Counted from the first letter of the stretch, positions 34,385 through 48,299 are shown. The stretch is DNA of 57,500 nt from Psychromonas hadalis ATCC BAA-638 (GCF_000420245.1 NZ_ATUO01000003.1:1-57500), one strand, 5' to 3'. Translations and numbers: made by a program. Notes: a model not told the origin generated them from the letters alone.

Positions 34385-35752
34385 TTATTTACCAATACAA
34401 AAACTGGAAAAAATACGCCCAAGCAGATCATCCGAACTAAATTCACCAGTAATTTCACTGAGATATTGCTGTGTTAAACGTAACTCTTCAGCTAATAATT
34501 CACCCGCTTTATACTCTTCCAGTTGCACTTTACCTTCGAGCAGATGTCTCTGTGCATTATCAATTGCTTCTAAATGGCGACGACGTGCCATAAAACCACC
34601 GCCTGTAGCACCTTGATAACCCATGATCTCTTTAAGATGATCCTTTAGTGGCTGTAAACCAAGCCCTGTTTTGGCAGAGATACGATACACAGGATGCAAA
34701 TGATCTTCTGTTACCGCTAATGACTCGCCCGTCAAATCTGCTTTATTACGCACCACAGTTAACCCGACTGATTCTGGTAATTTATCAATAAAATCGGGCC
34801 AAATTTCATAAGGATCTTCTGAATCCGTGGTGGTTGCATCAAGCATAAATAGAACGCGATCAGCACTTTGAATCTCTGCCCATGCGCGCTCAATGCCTAT
34901 CTTTTCAACTTCATCAGCACCTTCACGCAATCCTGCAGTATCGATAATATGCAGTGGCATACCATCAATATGGATATGTTCACGCATGACATCACGGGTA
35001 GTACCTGCAATATCGGTGACAATGGCACTCTCTTTACCAACAAGAAGATTCAGTAAACTCGATTTACCCGCATTAGGACGACCCGCAATCACTACTTTCA
35101 TGCCATCTCGTAAAATAGCACCCTGCTTTGCTTGTGCTTTTACGGCATCAAGATTTTCTATAATTTGATAAAGATCCGCGGCTATCTTGCCATCACTGAG
35201 AAAATCGACCTCCTCTTCGGGGAAATCAATTGATGCTTCAACATAGATGCGAAGATGAATCAGGCTTTCCACCAACGCATTAATTTTATTGGAAAATTCA
35301 CCTTGTAAAGAGTGCAACGCGCTTTTAGCAGCTTGCTCTGAAGTGGCTTCTATTAAATCAGCAATCGCCTCAGCTTGTGCTAAATCGAGCTTATCGTTCA
35401 TGAATGCGCGTTCAGAAAACTCACCCGGGTTCGCGCTACGGATATTTTTTATGGTCAAAATGGCTTTAATGATCATATCCATCACCACCGGCCCACCATG
35501 GCCTTGTAATTCTAAAACATCTTCACCGGTAAATGAGTGAGGCGCTTTAAACAGCAGTGCAATACCTTGGTCTAATACGTCACCTTGTGGATCATTAAAA
35601 GGCAGGTATTCGGCATAACGCACTTTAGGTATTTTACCTAAAATGATCTTCGCCACCGCTTCAACATCAGGCCCTGAAACACGAATAATACCCACACCAC
35701 CACGACCTGTTGCTGTTGCCTGTGCAACAATTGTATCTGTGACTTCAATCAT
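34385..35752 (-). CDS. mnmE: tRNA uridine-5-carboxymethylaminomethyl GTPase MnmE
   Basis: 455 aa from the ATG at 35752; the frame extends upstream only to a GTG. The N-terminal tetrahydrofolate-binding domain starts [20 protein letters not shown]. The GTPase domain lies in the middle, with [12 protein letters not shown] (P-loop), DTAGLRE and NKADL. The C-terminal end CIGK carries the cysteine needed for modification. With MnmG it installs cmnm5 at U34 of tRNAs. It is the last gene of rpmH-rnpA-yidD-yidC-mnmE, though 385 bp separate it from yidC, with a terminator and repeat copy B between. Confidence 0.97.
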   Translation of the reverse strand: MIEVTDTIVAQATATGRGGVGIIRVSGPDVEAVAKIILGKIPKVRYAEYLPFNDPQGDVLDQGIALLFKAPHSFTGEDVLELQGHGGPVVMDMIIKAILTIKNIRSANPGEFSERAFMNDKLDLAQAEAIADLIEATSEQAAKSALHSLQGEFSNKINALVESLIHLRIYVEASIDFPEEEVDFLSDGKIAADLYQIIENLDAVKAQAKQGAILRDGMKVVIAGRPNAGKSSLLNLLVGKESAIVTDIAGTTRDVMREHIHIDGMPLHIIDTAGLREGADEVEKIGIERAWAEIQSADRVLFMLDATTTDSEDPYEIWPDFIDKLPESVGLTVVRNKADLTGESLAVTEDHLHPVYRISAKTGLGLQPLKDHLKEIMGYQGATGGGFMARRRHLEAIDNAQRHLLEGKVQLEEYKAGELLAEELRLTQQYLSEITGEFSSDDLLGRIFSSFCIGK

Positions 35753-35869
35753 AATAAAAACCACCCGTTATATAACGTTAGCTTCACCTCGTATTTTGCA
35801 TATTGAAGCAATGCCTACCAATACTATGCAGTTAAGGTGTTTTGTGTAAAAGAAACTGTAAATGCTCAA

Positions 35870-36015
35870 GACTAAGCCATGTACGCCTAATTCAAGGCGA
35901 AAAAGCGCAGTTTAGTCGTTAAATACTGCGTACATCCTGTACTCCGCCCAATGGGCCATCCTCCGGATGTTCAAATACATTCCCGATGTATTTGTGAGTA
36001 TTTTTAAACACGGTT
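35870..36015 (+). repeat. structured dispersed repeat, copy B
   Basis: Second copy of the repeat at 10575-10720, same orientation, about 80 percent alike by eye. Hairpins TACA/TGTA, GCCC/GGGC, CATCC/GGATG and AAATACAT/ATGTATTT are present. It lies between yidC's terminator and mnmE. Confidence 0.85.
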
Positions 36016-36090
36016 ATCGCAAGATAACTGAAGCTTAAATTTAAACAAACCTTACATAGCGACAACTTGAGTAGTTACATAGTAAAAAGC

Positions 36091-36119
36091 AAAAAGGCGA
36101 CTAATAAGTCGCCTTTTTT
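36091..36119 (-). terminator. intrinsic terminator after yidC
   Basis: AGGCGACT and AGTCGCCT form a perfect stem around AATA with A and T runs on both sides, so it can act in both directions. It ends transcription 19 bases past yidC, cutting off mnmE. Confidence 0.88.
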
Positions 36120-36137
36120 ATCTGCTTGAAGAGAGAG

Positions 36138-37841
36138 TTATTTCTTTTCAATCAAGTTCTTTTTATCACTTGAGCCTTTTTTCTCGGTCAAACCCTGTTT
36201 TTCAAACTGCTTATAGATATAAGTTTGTTGAATCAGGGTAACAATATTACTGACTAACCAGTATAGAACCAGACCGGCTGGGAACCATAAGAAGAAGAAA
36301 GTAAAGATAATAGGCATAAACTTCATTATCTTCTGCTGCATTGGGTCTTGCACTTGTGTTGGAGACATCTTCTGAATAAAGAACATGCTCACACCCATCA
36401 AGATAGGCAGAATGTAATAAGGGTCTTGTACCGACAGATCTTGAATCCATAACACAAACGGTGCATGACGTAGTTCAACCGCTTCCATTAATGACCAGTA
36501 TAAAGCAATAAAGATAGGCATCTGTAGAAGAATAGGGAAACAACCACCGAGTGGGTTCACTTTCTCTTTCTTGTACATCTCCATCATCGCTTTAGATACT
36601 TTTTGTTTGTCATCACCGAAACGATCACGCAGTGCTTGAATCTTAGGCTGTAACAGACGCATCTTCGCCATTGAAGTATACTGTGCTTTAGTCAATGGAT
36701 ATAACGAACCTTTCACCGTAAAAGTAATTAAGATGATTGCTAAACCCCAGTTGCCAACAATACCTTGGAAAAACAGTAGTAGTTGAAATAATGGCTGTGC
36801 AATAAACCATAACCAACCGTAATCCACCGTCAGATCAAGGTTGTCCGCTAGCTGTCCCATCTCATTTTGTAACTTAGGACCCACCCAAAGGTTCGCTTCA
36901 ATATTAGCAATACTGTGTGCATCAATTGTTTGTACTGGCGCTTTAAAACCAATAGCGGCATCTTTACCATGAATAATATTACTGTATAACTCGTTGGTTT
37001 GATCGCTTGCTGGTATCCACGCAGAAACAAAGTAATGCTGTAGCATTGCTACCCAGCCACCTTCTGTATTTTTGCTTAATGCATCATCTTGCATATCATC
37101 AAAACTGTATTTTTTGTAACGCGTTTCTGACGTTGAGAATGCTCCACCACGGTAGACAGGCATCATCATATTAGTACCAGTGTCTTGGATGGTCTCTTTA
37201 AGTTGACCATATAACTGCACGTCTAACGCACTGTCACTGTTATTTTCAATAGTATATTTTACATTAACAACATACTCACCACGCTTCAGCGTGAATGTTT
37301 TAGTAAACACATTACCGTGACTATCGACAAAACGAAGGGCTGCAGAAACTTGATTTTGACCTTCTGTGATCACCGTTTTATCAGTCGTTACACTATAAAA
37401 AGGACGCCCTTTTTTATTTGCGTCTGGGCCTTGGCCGATCAAACCACTCTGGGCAATATAAGTAAAACCATTACCGCTGTCTAAAAGACGGAAAGGCGTT
37501 TCAGAGTCCATTTCAACGTCATGTTCAAGTAGATCAGCTGTAATAACATCACCACCAATCAGCGAGATAGCAATACGTAGTTTATCACTCTCTAAAATCA
37601 CAGATTCATTGGTTGCTAACTGTGTTGGCACTTCATTGTTAACCGCAACGGCCTCAGTTGATGTGGGTACATCAGCACTGAAATTGCGACTTGAAGGTAC
37701 AGAAGAGGTATTCTTCGTTGTTTGCTCAGTCGTTTGTGCTTGCGCAACAGGCTGAGGATTTTGTTCTACTACCCATGCTTGATAAAGCAAAAAGCTTACA
37801 AACAGCAGGGCAAGTAGCAATAAATTGCGTTGGGATTCCAT
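36138..37841 (-). CDS. yidC: membrane protein insertase YidC
   Basis: 567 aa (E. coli 548). One N-terminal helix (about 5-22, [14 protein letters not shown]), a large periplasmic beta domain (about 60-345), then the five-helix insertase core (about 355-545): [54 protein letters not shown] and [20 protein letters not shown]. The C-terminal lysine-rich tail is typical. It inserts inner-membrane proteins alone or with SecYEG. It follows yidD by 9 bp. Confidence 0.97.
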   Translation of the reverse strand: MESQRNLLLLALLFVSFLLYQAWVVEQNPQPVAQAQTTEQTTKNTSSVPSSRNFSADVPTSTEAVAVNNEVPTQLATNESVILESDKLRIAISLIGGDVITADLLEHDVEMDSETPFRLLDSGNGFTYIAQSGLIGQGPDANKKGRPFYSVTTDKTVITEGQNQVSAALRFVDSHGNVFTKTFTLKRGEYVVNVKYTIENNSDSALDVQLYGQLKETIQDTGTNMMMPVYRGGAFSTSETRYKKYSFDDMQDDALSKNTEGGWVAMLQHYFVSAWIPASDQTNELYSNIIHGKDAAIGFKAPVQTIDAHSIANIEANLWVGPKLQNEMGQLADNLDLTVDYGWLWFIAQPLFQLLLFFQGIVGNWGLAIILITFTVKGSLYPLTKAQYTSMAKMRLLQPKIQALRDRFGDDKQKVSKAMMEMYKKEKVNPLGGCFPILLQMPIFIALYWSLMEAVELRHAPFVLWIQDLSVQDPYYILPILMGVSMFFIQKMSPTQVQDPMQQKIMKFMPIIFTFFFLWFPAGLVLYWLVSNIVTLIQQTYIYKQFEKQGLTEKKGSSDKKNLIEKK

Positions 37842-37850
37842 AACGTTTAT

Positions 37851-38132
37851 TTAGTCTCTTTTATTAATTGAATCTGTTTTATGACTCTTTTTATGACAAC
37901 AAGTAGGTACCGGATCGTAACCACCTTCACTTAAAGGTTGGCATCTTATAAGACGTTTAGCTGCAAGCCAACATCCTTTTACAATTCCATGTAATTTTAT
38001 CGCCTCGATCGCATAATGAGAACAGGTTGGCGTGAAACGACAACGAGGCCCAATCATCGGACTGATAATTAACTGATAACCACGAATGAACTTAATTGCT
38101 AGCCATTGCAACGCTGCACTAATTTTCGCCAT
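37851..38132 (-). CDS. yidD: membrane protein insertion efficiency factor
   Basis: 93 aa. YidD pattern: [19 protein letters not shown] then [18 protein letters not shown], with the conserved cysteines, [20 protein letters not shown] and YDPVP. Basic, membrane-associated, assists YidC-dependent insertion. It overlaps rnpA by 34 bp and precedes yidC by 9 bp, as in E. coli. Confidence 0.96.
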   Translation of the reverse strand: MAKISAALQWLAIKFIRGYQLIISPMIGPRCRFTPTCSHYAIEAIKLHGIVKGCWLAAKRLIRCQPLSEGGYDPVPTCCHKKSHKTDSINKRD

Positions 38133-38455
38133 AATTTATCCAAGACCTTATTAATTTCTTGATTTGATAAATCAGCAATACCCGCTTTGGCAATAACGAC
38201 AATATCGATATTAGGAAGTTGGTGTTGTTGATGACGGAACTGCTCTCTTACTACACGGCGGATACGATTACGCCCAACTGCATGTTTAATATGCTTTTTA
38301 GGTATAGCCATGCCAATACGAGGATGATCTAAGGTATTTTTTCGTGCAAGAAGTGTGAGGTGCGGTGAGACTGCTGGGACAGCATTCTTAAAAACAGGTT
38401 GAAAATCTTCAGGAGTTAACAAACGTAACTCCCGAGAATACGAATAATTTACCAC
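38099..38455 (-). CDS. rnpA: ribonuclease P protein component
   Basis: 118 aa, very basic. The RNase P protein signature is intact: [20 protein letters not shown] and RRVVREQFR (conserved RNR motif), plus [13 protein letters not shown]. It assists the catalytic RNA in maturing tRNA 5' ends. It follows rpmH by 10 bp and overlaps yidD. Confidence 0.97.
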   Translation of the reverse strand: MVNYSYSRELRLLTPEDFQPVFKNAVPAVSPHLTLLARKNTLDHPRIGMAIPKKHIKHAVGRNRIRRVVREQFRHQQHQLPNIDIVVIAKAGIADLSNQEINKVLDKLWRKLVQRCNG

Positions 38456-38465
38456 GTCTGGGAAA

Positions 38466-38600
38466 TTATGCGCTTAAGCTTGCGCGGCCTTTAGCACGAC
38501 GACGAGCTAGTACGTTACGACCGTTTTTAGTCGCCATACGAGTTCTGAAACCGTGTGAACGCTTACGCTTAATGTTGCTAGGTTGAAAAGTACGTTTCAT
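38466..38600 (-). CDS. rpmH: 50S ribosomal protein L34
   Basis: 44 aa, too short for ordinary frame calling but unmistakable: [20 protein letters not shown], then [20 protein letters not shown] and SLSA. It is the start of the minus-strand rpmH-rnpA-yidD-yidC group, facing dnaA, the arrangement typical of the dnaA region. Ribosome-binding sequence GTGGAAGAGC lies just ahead of the ATG. A 22-bp near-palindrome is found 18 bases upstream. Confidence 0.98.
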   Translation of the reverse strand: MKRTFQPSNIKRKRSHGFRTRMATKNGRNVLARRRAKGRASLSA

Positions 38601-38618
38601 GCTCTTCCACTTATATAT

Positions 38619-38640
38619 GTTAGTTACTGTACAGTAGCTA
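38619..38640. promoter_or_regulatory. palindrome in the rpmH leader
   Basis: TTAGTTACTGT followed by ACAGTAGCTAA, arms pairing with one mismatch around the exact core TACTGTACAGTA. It could fold in the rpmH message or bind a dimeric regulator. It is not a LexA box, which needs 8 bases between CTGT and ACAG. Confidence 0.5.
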
Positions 38641-38886
38641 ATATTTTAATTTTACGATTTAGATAACTTAAAAAGTGACATAAATAACAAAGTAAAAATG
38701 CTAGCCGATTAAAAAGAGAGCGAATTCTATGGTTTGATCGACTAAAAGTCAATCACAGAGTTCTCTTTCACGCACATTAAATAATTCCCTTAAAAAGCAT
38801 TCACTTAAATAAGGTAGATATTAATTGCTTGCCAGACTCGAAAGTTTGGGTGGGAGGATTATATAGAAGCAGCATTAATATGCAAG

Positions 38887-39036
38887 GATCTATCGGTGAT
38901 CTTTCTGTTTTTGTTTAAAATTAATGCTTATCATTAACCCTTATTCATAAACTTTCTTAAGCCAGTACGGATTACAATCTATTTAATGATCTTTTTTTGC
39001 AAAAAGATCGAATGAACTAGTGGATTGATCGTGATC
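38887..39036. promoter_or_regulatory. GATC-rich dnaA upstream region
   Basis: Six GATC sites in 150 bp, where fewer than one is expected by chance. Two flank a perfect hairpin at 38988-39009 (arms GATCTTTTT/AAAAAGATC, loop TTGC). Dam and SeqA control of dnaA uses GATC clusters in E. coli. The DnaA-box-like words (TTATTCATA, TTATCATTA, TTATCCGCC) are poor, so I do not call oriC here. The remainder of 38601-39082 holds the divergent rpmH and dnaA promoters. Confidence 0.55.
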
Positions 39037-39082
39037 TTCTCGGTAGAATTATCCGCCCCGAAATTCACAACTGGAGTTAGTC

Positions 39083-40462
39083 ATGTCCCTCGTTATTTGG
39101 CAAGAGTGCTTAGCACAATTAAAAGATGAACTGTCAAAGAGTGACTTCAGTACATGGTTGCGACCATTGCAAGCAGGCTATAAAAATTCAATACTGTCTT
39201 TATATTCTCCCAATAAATTTACTAGCGATTGGGTGCGTAATAATTTCATGGATATTATTGAAGGAAAAGTACAACAACTTGCACAATTAGAAGATCCAAA
39301 CCACAGCATTCAGATTCGTCTTTTAGTGGGCAGACCCGATGCAGATGAAGCACCCGCTCCCAGTCGTAAACCGATTGCACCACAGCCAACCGCGGCACAA
39401 CCTTGGCAATCAGTAAATAAAGCCTCTGCGGTCGCACATAAAAGTAACCTGATTAAACGTTACACCTTTGATAATTTTGTTGAAGGTAAATCCAATAACT
39501 TTGCCATTGCCACCACCCAACAGATAGCAGAAAATCCGGGAGGCGTTTATAACCCGCTATTTTTATATGCTCATCCTGGGCTCGGTAAAACCCATCTTTT
39601 ACACGCGGTAGGCAATGCGATTGTGGCAGCCAACCCTGACAGTAAAGTGGTTTATATTCGCTCAGAACGTTTTGTGCAAGATATGATCAACTCTATTCGT
39701 AATAATACCATTGAACAATTTAAAGAGTATTACGCATCACTCGATGCACTATTAATTGATGATATCCACTTCTTTGCCGGCAAAGAGCGCTCGCAAGAGG
39801 TACTTTTCCAAACCTTTAACTCGATGTTAGATGGACACCAACAAGTTATCTTAACCAGTGATCGCTTTCCAAAAGAGATTGAGGGCATTGAAGAACGTCT
39901 ACGCACACGCTTTGGTTGGGGGCTGTCAATTCCAATTGATCCGCCCGAACTGGAAACACGTGTTGCAATTTTGATCACCAAAGCAGAAGAGCGTGGTTTA
40001 ACACTACCCGATGACGTCGCTTTCTTTATCGCAAAACGCCTCACCATTACCGATGTACGTGTTTTAGAAGGTGCAATTGCTAATATTTCTGCTAAAGCAC
40101 AATTCACAGGTCAAGATATTACCATCTCATTAGTGCAAGACGCACTGCGTGACATGCTTGCTGTACATAGCAAACAAACGACCATTGATAATATCCAAAA
40201 AGTAGTTGCTGAACATTACCGCATTAAAATTTCCGATATGTCATCCAAACGCCGCACTCGTACTGTTGCACGTCCTCGCCAAATTGCGATGGCGTTAGCC
40301 AAAGAGTTAACTCAACATAGTTTGCCTGAAATTGGTGAAGCATTTGGTGGACGTGACCATACTACCGTTATGCATGCTTGTCGTAAAATAGCAGAGCTGC
40401 GCAGTGAAAATAACGATATTCAAGAAGATTATAAAATTCTGATCCGCACATTGTCGATGTAA
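39083..40462 (+). CDS. dnaA: chromosomal replication initiator protein DnaA
   Basis: 459 aa, normal length. Domain I (about 1-85) begins with [20 protein letters not shown] and STWLRPLQ; a short proline/alanine-rich linker follows. The AAA+ domain starts [12 protein letters not shown] and has Walker [15 protein letters not shown], Walker [10 protein letters not shown] and sensor regions. Domain IV ends with the DnaA-box-binding signature [16 protein letters not shown]. It binds DnaA boxes and opens oriC. GGAG lies before the ATG. First gene of dnaA-dnaN-recF-gyrB. Confidence 0.98.
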   Translation: MSLVIWQECLAQLKDELSKSDFSTWLRPLQAGYKNSILSLYSPNKFTSDWVRNNFMDIIEGKVQQLAQLEDPNHSIQIRLLVGRPDADEAPAPSRKPIAPQPTAAQPWQSVNKASAVAHKSNLIKRYTFDNFVEGKSNNFAIATTQQIAENPGGVYNPLFLYAHPGLGKTHLLHAVGNAIVAANPDSKVVYIRSERFVQDMINSIRNNTIEQFKEYYASLDALLIDDIHFFAGKERSQEVLFQTFNSMLDGHQQVILTSDRFPKEIEGIEERLRTRFGWGLSIPIDPPELETRVAILITKAEERGLTLPDDVAFFIAKRLTITDVRVLEGAIANISAKAQFTGQDITISLVQDALRDMLAVHSKQTTIDNIQKVVAEHYRIKISDMSSKRRTRTVARPRQIAMALAKELTQHSLPEIGEAFGGRDHTTVMHACRKIAELRSENNDIQEDYKILIRTLSM

Positions 40463-40475
40463 GGTTAAATAAGTC

Positions 40476-41579
40476 ATGAAATTTTCAATCTCACGCGATA
40501 CTTTTTTGCGCCCGCTACAACTTGTTGTAAGCTCGGTCGCAAGTGGTCGTCCTGCGTTACCTATTATGGGTAACATCTTAATCGAAGTGAAAGAGGGCTT
40601 GTTAAGCCTGACCGGGACTGATTTAGAAGTAGAATTAATTACCCAAATTCAACTGCAGCAGCCCGCAACAGATGGCATTATCACTGTACCTGCGCGCAAA
40701 TTACTGGATATTTGCCGTGGTTTATCTGCCCCTTGTGAAATTACCTTTGAAGTTAAAAATGAACGGGTAACCATACGCTCTGGCCGTAGTCGTTACTTAC
40801 TTTCATCACTGCCCGCTATCGACTTTCCTAATATAGAGTCATGGAATAGCCTGCTTGAATTGACGGTTCAGCAAAGTGAGTTCAAAAAGTTAATTGAGTA
40901 CACTCAGTTTGCAATGGCTAGCCAAGATGTTCGTTATTACCTTAATGGCATGTATTTTGAAGCCAGTGAAAACAGCCTACGCAGTGTGGCAACCGATGGT
41001 CATCGATTAGCCTCTTCAGCAATTACTTTGCCACAGACCATTGAGCCACAATCAATTATCGTGCCTCGAAAAGGGGTGTTAGAGCTGGTTAAGTTACTTG
41101 ATAATGACCAAGAAAATGTCACCTTACAGATAGGTAAAAATAATTTGCGCGCGATTATTGGCAACTTTATCTTCACCACAAAACTGGTTGATGGACGTTT
41201 TCCCGATTATCGTCGCGTTATTCCGCGTAACGGCGATAAAGTGCTATTAGCAAGTCGTGAATTATTAAAGCAAGCTTTTACCCGTGCCGCTATTTTATCC
41301 AACGAGAAGTTCCGTGGTGTACGTTTAACACTCTCTGAAAACCTGTTACAAATCACCGCCAATAACCCTGAACGTGAAGAAGCAGAAGAGTATATTGATG
41401 TTAGTTATCAATCTGAGCCATTGGAAATTGGCTTTAACGTCAGTTATGTTTTAGACGTATTAAACACCCTCAAAAGTGATCAAGTTAAAATCACCTTTAG
41501 TAGCAGCGATCACAGTACATTGATTGAATCTACTGATAGTGATGACTCACTTTACGTACTAATGCCAATGCGTTTGTAA
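40476..41579 (+). CDS. dnaN: DNA polymerase III beta sliding clamp
   Basis: 367 aa, matching E. coli (366). Three repeated clamp domains; recognisable pieces are MKFSISRDTFLRPLQLVVSS, LPIMGNILIEV, VRYYLNGMYFE, ATDGHRLASS, RFPDYRRVIP and the C-terminal YVLMPMRL. It tethers polymerase and mismatch-repair proteins to DNA. It starts 13 bp after dnaA; an intrinsic terminator-like hairpin follows it before recF. Confidence 0.98.
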   Translation: MKFSISRDTFLRPLQLVVSSVASGRPALPIMGNILIEVKEGLLSLTGTDLEVELITQIQLQQPATDGIITVPARKLLDICRGLSAPCEITFEVKNERVTIRSGRSRYLLSSLPAIDFPNIESWNSLLELTVQQSEFKKLIEYTQFAMASQDVRYYLNGMYFEASENSLRSVATDGHRLASSAITLPQTIEPQSIIVPRKGVLELVKLLDNDQENVTLQIGKNNLRAIIGNFIFTTKLVDGRFPDYRRVIPRNGDKVLLASRELLKQAFTRAAILSNEKFRGVRLTLSENLLQITANNPEREEAEEYIDVSYQSEPLEIGFNVSYVLDVLNTLKSDQVKITFSSSDHSTLIESTDSDDSLYVLMPMRL

Positions 41580-41588
41580 GTGGTTTAC

Positions 41589-41622
41589 ACTACAGCAGGA
41601 CTTCAGTTCTGCTGTAGTTTTA
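41589..41622 (+). terminator. intrinsic terminator between dnaN and recF
   Basis: ACTACAGCAG and CTGCTGTAGT form a perfect 10-bp stem with a 10-base loop, followed by TTTTAC. It would end many dnaA-dnaN transcripts and lower recF-gyrB readthrough. Confidence 0.75.
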
Positions 41623-41717
41623 CTTTAGTTTGTATTAATAACCAACCGCAAGTTCGTTAAATGCCAAAATACGCATATTAACGTTACCCTTGACCCCATA
41701 ATAAAACGGAGCTGTTG

Positions 41718-45249
<3,532 letters not shown>

Positions 45250-45271
45250 CCTTTCTCTTACAGCCAAAACT

Positions 45272-45299
45272 AAAAACCAGCATTGTTGCTGGTTTTTTT
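45272..45299 (+). terminator. intrinsic terminator of gyrB
   Basis: AAAAACCAGCA and TGCTGGTTTTT pair around TTGT, followed by more T. It ends the dnaA-gyrB group. Confidence 0.9.
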
Positions 45300-45377
45300 A
45301 TGCCCTAAATAATCTGTCACATTACGGCCACATTAAAAACCTACAATTTCAGCTTAATTTGAATTTTTGAGCGCTTT

Positions 45378-47471
45378 ATGTCGGTCAGTTTTTTTACTAA
45401 ATTAATTTCAGTTAGCATTACTTTATTACTTATTTTCATTAGCGATTTTATCATATGGGCGTGGCAAGAGATGGATAAACCTTATCAAATTAGCCAGTCC
45501 TATCATGCAATCAAAGCAGAATTTTAAGCGGATATCGCACTCTCTTTAGAACAATACTTGAACTCTGGTAATGCCAGTAAACAGCAACAGGCAGAAAAAC
45601 AATTAAACACATTAAAAAACACAGCTATTCACTGGCTTAATGATAAACAAAAATAATCCATTGTTGATGTAATCACAGCATTAGAAAAAGCAATTCAAGA
45701 GGTTAGAGGTGCTGGAAAACTGGCCGCAGATCCTGATATGCGATTAATTAATAATGAGATGGAACGACATGCTATCAGCGCTGATTTATTGGCTTTAACG
45801 ATTCAGTCAACCGTTAGCAATAAAATAAAACTATAATATTAAACACAGTTGCTTAACATTAGCCTCGGATTGCAACAAATGTCCCTTCGTCGCCAACGCT
45901 ATATACAACATAAAAATGAGCCGTTAAAAGAGGCACTGCTCACCGAAACCGGTTAATAACAAATGCCTTAAAGGCATTAGCAACATCACCTAGTTTAGCG
46001 CTATTTAAAACAGAAGAAGTCGATGAATTTAGTTTTGATGAAGCAGAAAAAATCGACCGAGCAAAAGAGAGTATTAGCCGTTTAATAAGCTTCACCAATC
46101 GCTACCCGAAGAAGTTATCAAACACCTCTAGAATGCAACAAGCCGTAGTCTACAGTAGAAAAAATTTGAGATAACAACTCACGAGCCTCACTGAAAAGTT
46201 TGCTTTATATGCCACGGTTGTTGATACACAAAAACAACGGATCACTAATAAAGTGCAAATTATTGGTACACTCGTCTACTTCTATTTATGATAATGAATG
46301 TCATTTCTACATTGTTACAGTTTAAAACGCTACGCTTTACGCAACAACTACTGCCCTTTTTTAATGCGTAAACAATAGGGGATTTCAATCAATCATTGAA
46401 TATAAAAAGTAACTTTTCTGAGTTTAATTGGGTCAAAGATCGTAGCTTGCGTTTACAAAATTATTTAAAAGAGCTTATCGCCTCATTACAAGTGCAATCA
46501 CAAAAAGCATTAATCGCGAGCAATACCTTGCAGAAACATACTCTGCAAGCGAAAAAAGTAGCCAACAGCAACAACAAACTAAACAAGTAAGCATCGTGAT
46601 TTCACAGCTTTCTGCCTCTTTTAACGAGGTCAGTAAAAATGCAGCATATACTTGTCAACAAACAGATAAAGCAGTACAACTGGTCACCCAAGCCGATAAA
46701 GCATTAGCCCTTGAAACAGAGAAAATCAAAAAACTTGCAGATAATATTCTTTCACTGAGTAAATTAGTTCAACAACTCACCACAGATACACACTCCATCA
46801 ACAATGTATTATACCAATCCGCCTAAGTAACTGATCGTTTTTACTGGTTTAAATTACTAATATCTGCGTTGCATTCAATCGCAATAGCCGGCTATTACCC
46901 AATCATGCGCCTTGACCTTAGTAATTTACCCTGCGTAAAACCTGATCATTATATTAAGCGGAATGGTATTAGAGGTGATAAATAATGTGTCAGAGCAGAC
47001 TAATCTACTGCACTTAATGCCGCCATTGAAGTGGCCAGAGCAGGGGAGCAAGGTCGTGGATTTTCCGTTGTTGCCGATGAGGTACGTTCATTAGCAATAC
47101 GCACATCAGCTTCCACAGGTGAAATACAAATCATCATTAATCAACTCGTCAATACCGCCAAACAGGCCAATGAGTATGTATTACAGCAGAGAGAGGTCGC
47201 CATTGATTGCGCCGAACATAACCTCGATTTACAGAAAAAGTTAAAGTCAGTTGCTACCATTAGTAACAATATACACCGCTACAGCCGCACCATTGCATCA
47301 GCAACGGAAGAGCAAGCTGTCACCATTAACGATGTGGCAAATAACGCAATGGCGATAGATAGGTACACACAAAAAGCAACCGAAAATATGCAAGATATCA
47401 GCAATTCAAGTGAGAGCATTAAAACGATTAGTGAAGTATTGAGTCATCTGATAATGAAATTAAAGCACTAA
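45378..47471 (+). pseudogene. methyl-accepting chemotaxis protein pseudogene, split by a MITE
   Basis: The ATG at 45378 opens a membrane helix (LISVSITLLLIFISDFIIWA), but the frame stops at 45525, again after about 40 codons, and shifts several times (periplasmic fragment ALSLEQYLNSGNASKQQQAE). The cytoplasmic signalling part survives as pieces: 46396-46587, 46596-46811, and from 46969 on [15 protein letters not shown], then, after a lost [21 protein letters not shown] with [13 protein letters not shown], the hairpin tip of chemoreceptors. The 157-bp element at 46812-46968 interrupts the tip. Damage is multiple, so it is a dead gene; no HAMP or methylation site is clear. Confidence 0.9.
46812..46968 (-). 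mobile_element. MITE copy 2 (complete, 157 bp)
   Basis: Imperfect 25-bp terminal inverted repeats: TACCAATCCGCCTAAGTAAC at the left and, on the other strand, TACCATTCCGCTTAATATAA at the right, both ending in TGATC. Flanked by TTA on both sides (46809-46811 and 46969-46971), the apparent target duplication, since removing the element and one TTA restores the chemoreceptor reading frame. It has no coding capacity. Over the shared 110 bp it differs from copy 3 by two bases. Confidence 0.88.
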
Positions 47472-47481
47472 AAATTCTAAC

Positions 47482-47892
47482 TTACTGATAAATTTCACCT
47501 TTATGCTTTAACCAACCATGGGCATGATTATTGTGTGGATCGTGGTGTGTCCAATGCACCACGCCACCTTTTCTGTTCCACTCATATTCACCATAAAATT
47601 TAACCTTATCACCCACTTTTAAAGTGTTTATACGCGGTGCTAAATCTATGTTGTGGGCAATAAGTAACGTCTGTTTATTAGTTATTTTGAGGATGAATTT
47701 CTGATGGCGATCCCCTTTGAGATCATCTGCCAAAAGGCGAATAACAATACCCGAGCCAGAAACTTGTAGATCACTGACTTGGTTTTTATAGGCCGTTTTT
47801 ATCTCGTTATTAGCGGCAAAAGAAAAGAGTGGCGCAACAAATAAGAGGGCAGTTAAAAGTATTTTGGCTCTTGTCAATTTTAAGTAGATCAA
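47482..47892 (-). CDS. DUF3465 family exported protein
   Basis: 136 aa. A signal peptide covers about the first 27 residues (LLTALLFVAPLFSFA). The mature part carries the family pattern: SGSGIVIRLLADDLKGDRHQ, KFILKITNKQTLLIAHNIDL, APRINTLKVGDKVKFYGEYE and WNRKGGVVHWTHHDP with HAHGWLKHKGEIY at the end. The conserved histidine-rich WTHHDP suggests a metal or nucleic-acid-like site, but the function is not established. It lies 2 bp after the DUF1801 gene on the same strand. Confidence 0.85.
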   Translation of the reverse strand: MIYLKLTRAKILLTALLFVAPLFSFAANNEIKTAYKNQVSDLQVSGSGIVIRLLADDLKGDRHQKFILKITNKQTLLIAHNIDLAPRINTLKVGDKVKFYGEYEWNRKGGVVHWTHHDPHNNHAHGWLKHKGEIYQ

Positions 47893-47894
47893 AA

Positions 47895-48299
47895 TTACGC
47901 TCCAAGAAGTGGTAACTGTTTTAGCTGATGATAACGCAATGCAAGCGCGATACAGTGTTTTAACTCCGACAGTGGGATAGTGTCATGAATATTAAAAACA
48001 ATCGCTCTATTACCTGCAAATTTTAAGCTGTCACCATAAAGTTCTTTGAACGTAGCCACTAATGATGTTTTACAATTAAAATAGACAGCGAACTGCTCAG
48101 GGTATTTTTGCTTCCAATCAAAGCGAATTGTACTACCAAATTTAGTCACATAACTTGGCTCTCCCCATTTCAATGTTTCTTTAAGGCAGCTAATATTTTG
48201 CTCATTTACCACAGCAAAAATAACCTCACGTAATGCCAGTAAGATCGTTTTAACTTCACTTGGGTAACGCTCAAATTTTTGTTGTACGCTCAATTCCAT
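47895..48299 (-). CDS. DUF1801 domain protein (YdhG-like)
   Basis: 134 aa. DUF1801 features: LLALREVIFAVVNEQ, CLKETLKWGEPSYVTKFGST, FAVYFNCKTSLVATFKEL, FAGNRAIVFNIHDTIPLSEL and a helical end. The fold resembles YdhG and frataxin-like iron-chaperone groups; its function is not known. It forms a two-gene unit with the DUF3465 gene downstream. A perfect parS palindrome lies 15 bases upstream of its start (48314-48329). Confidence 0.85.
   Translation of the reverse strand: MELSVQQKFERYPSEVKTILLALREVIFAVVNEQNISCLKETLKWGEPSYVTKFGSTIRFDWKQKYPEQFAVYFNCKTSLVATFKELYGDSLKFAGNRAIVFNIHDTIPLSELKHCIALALRYHQLKQLPLLGA

Noticed and set aside
34341-34616. Plus-strand frame opening with a membrane-like segment
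   Set aside because: It lies mostly antisense to the 3' end of mnmE and has the composition of a shadow frame.
38601-39082. Chromosomal origin oriC between rpmH and dnaA
   Set aside because: No cluster of good DnaA boxes is visible; only weak words and GATC enrichment. I list it as a regulatory region and leave the origin's place open.
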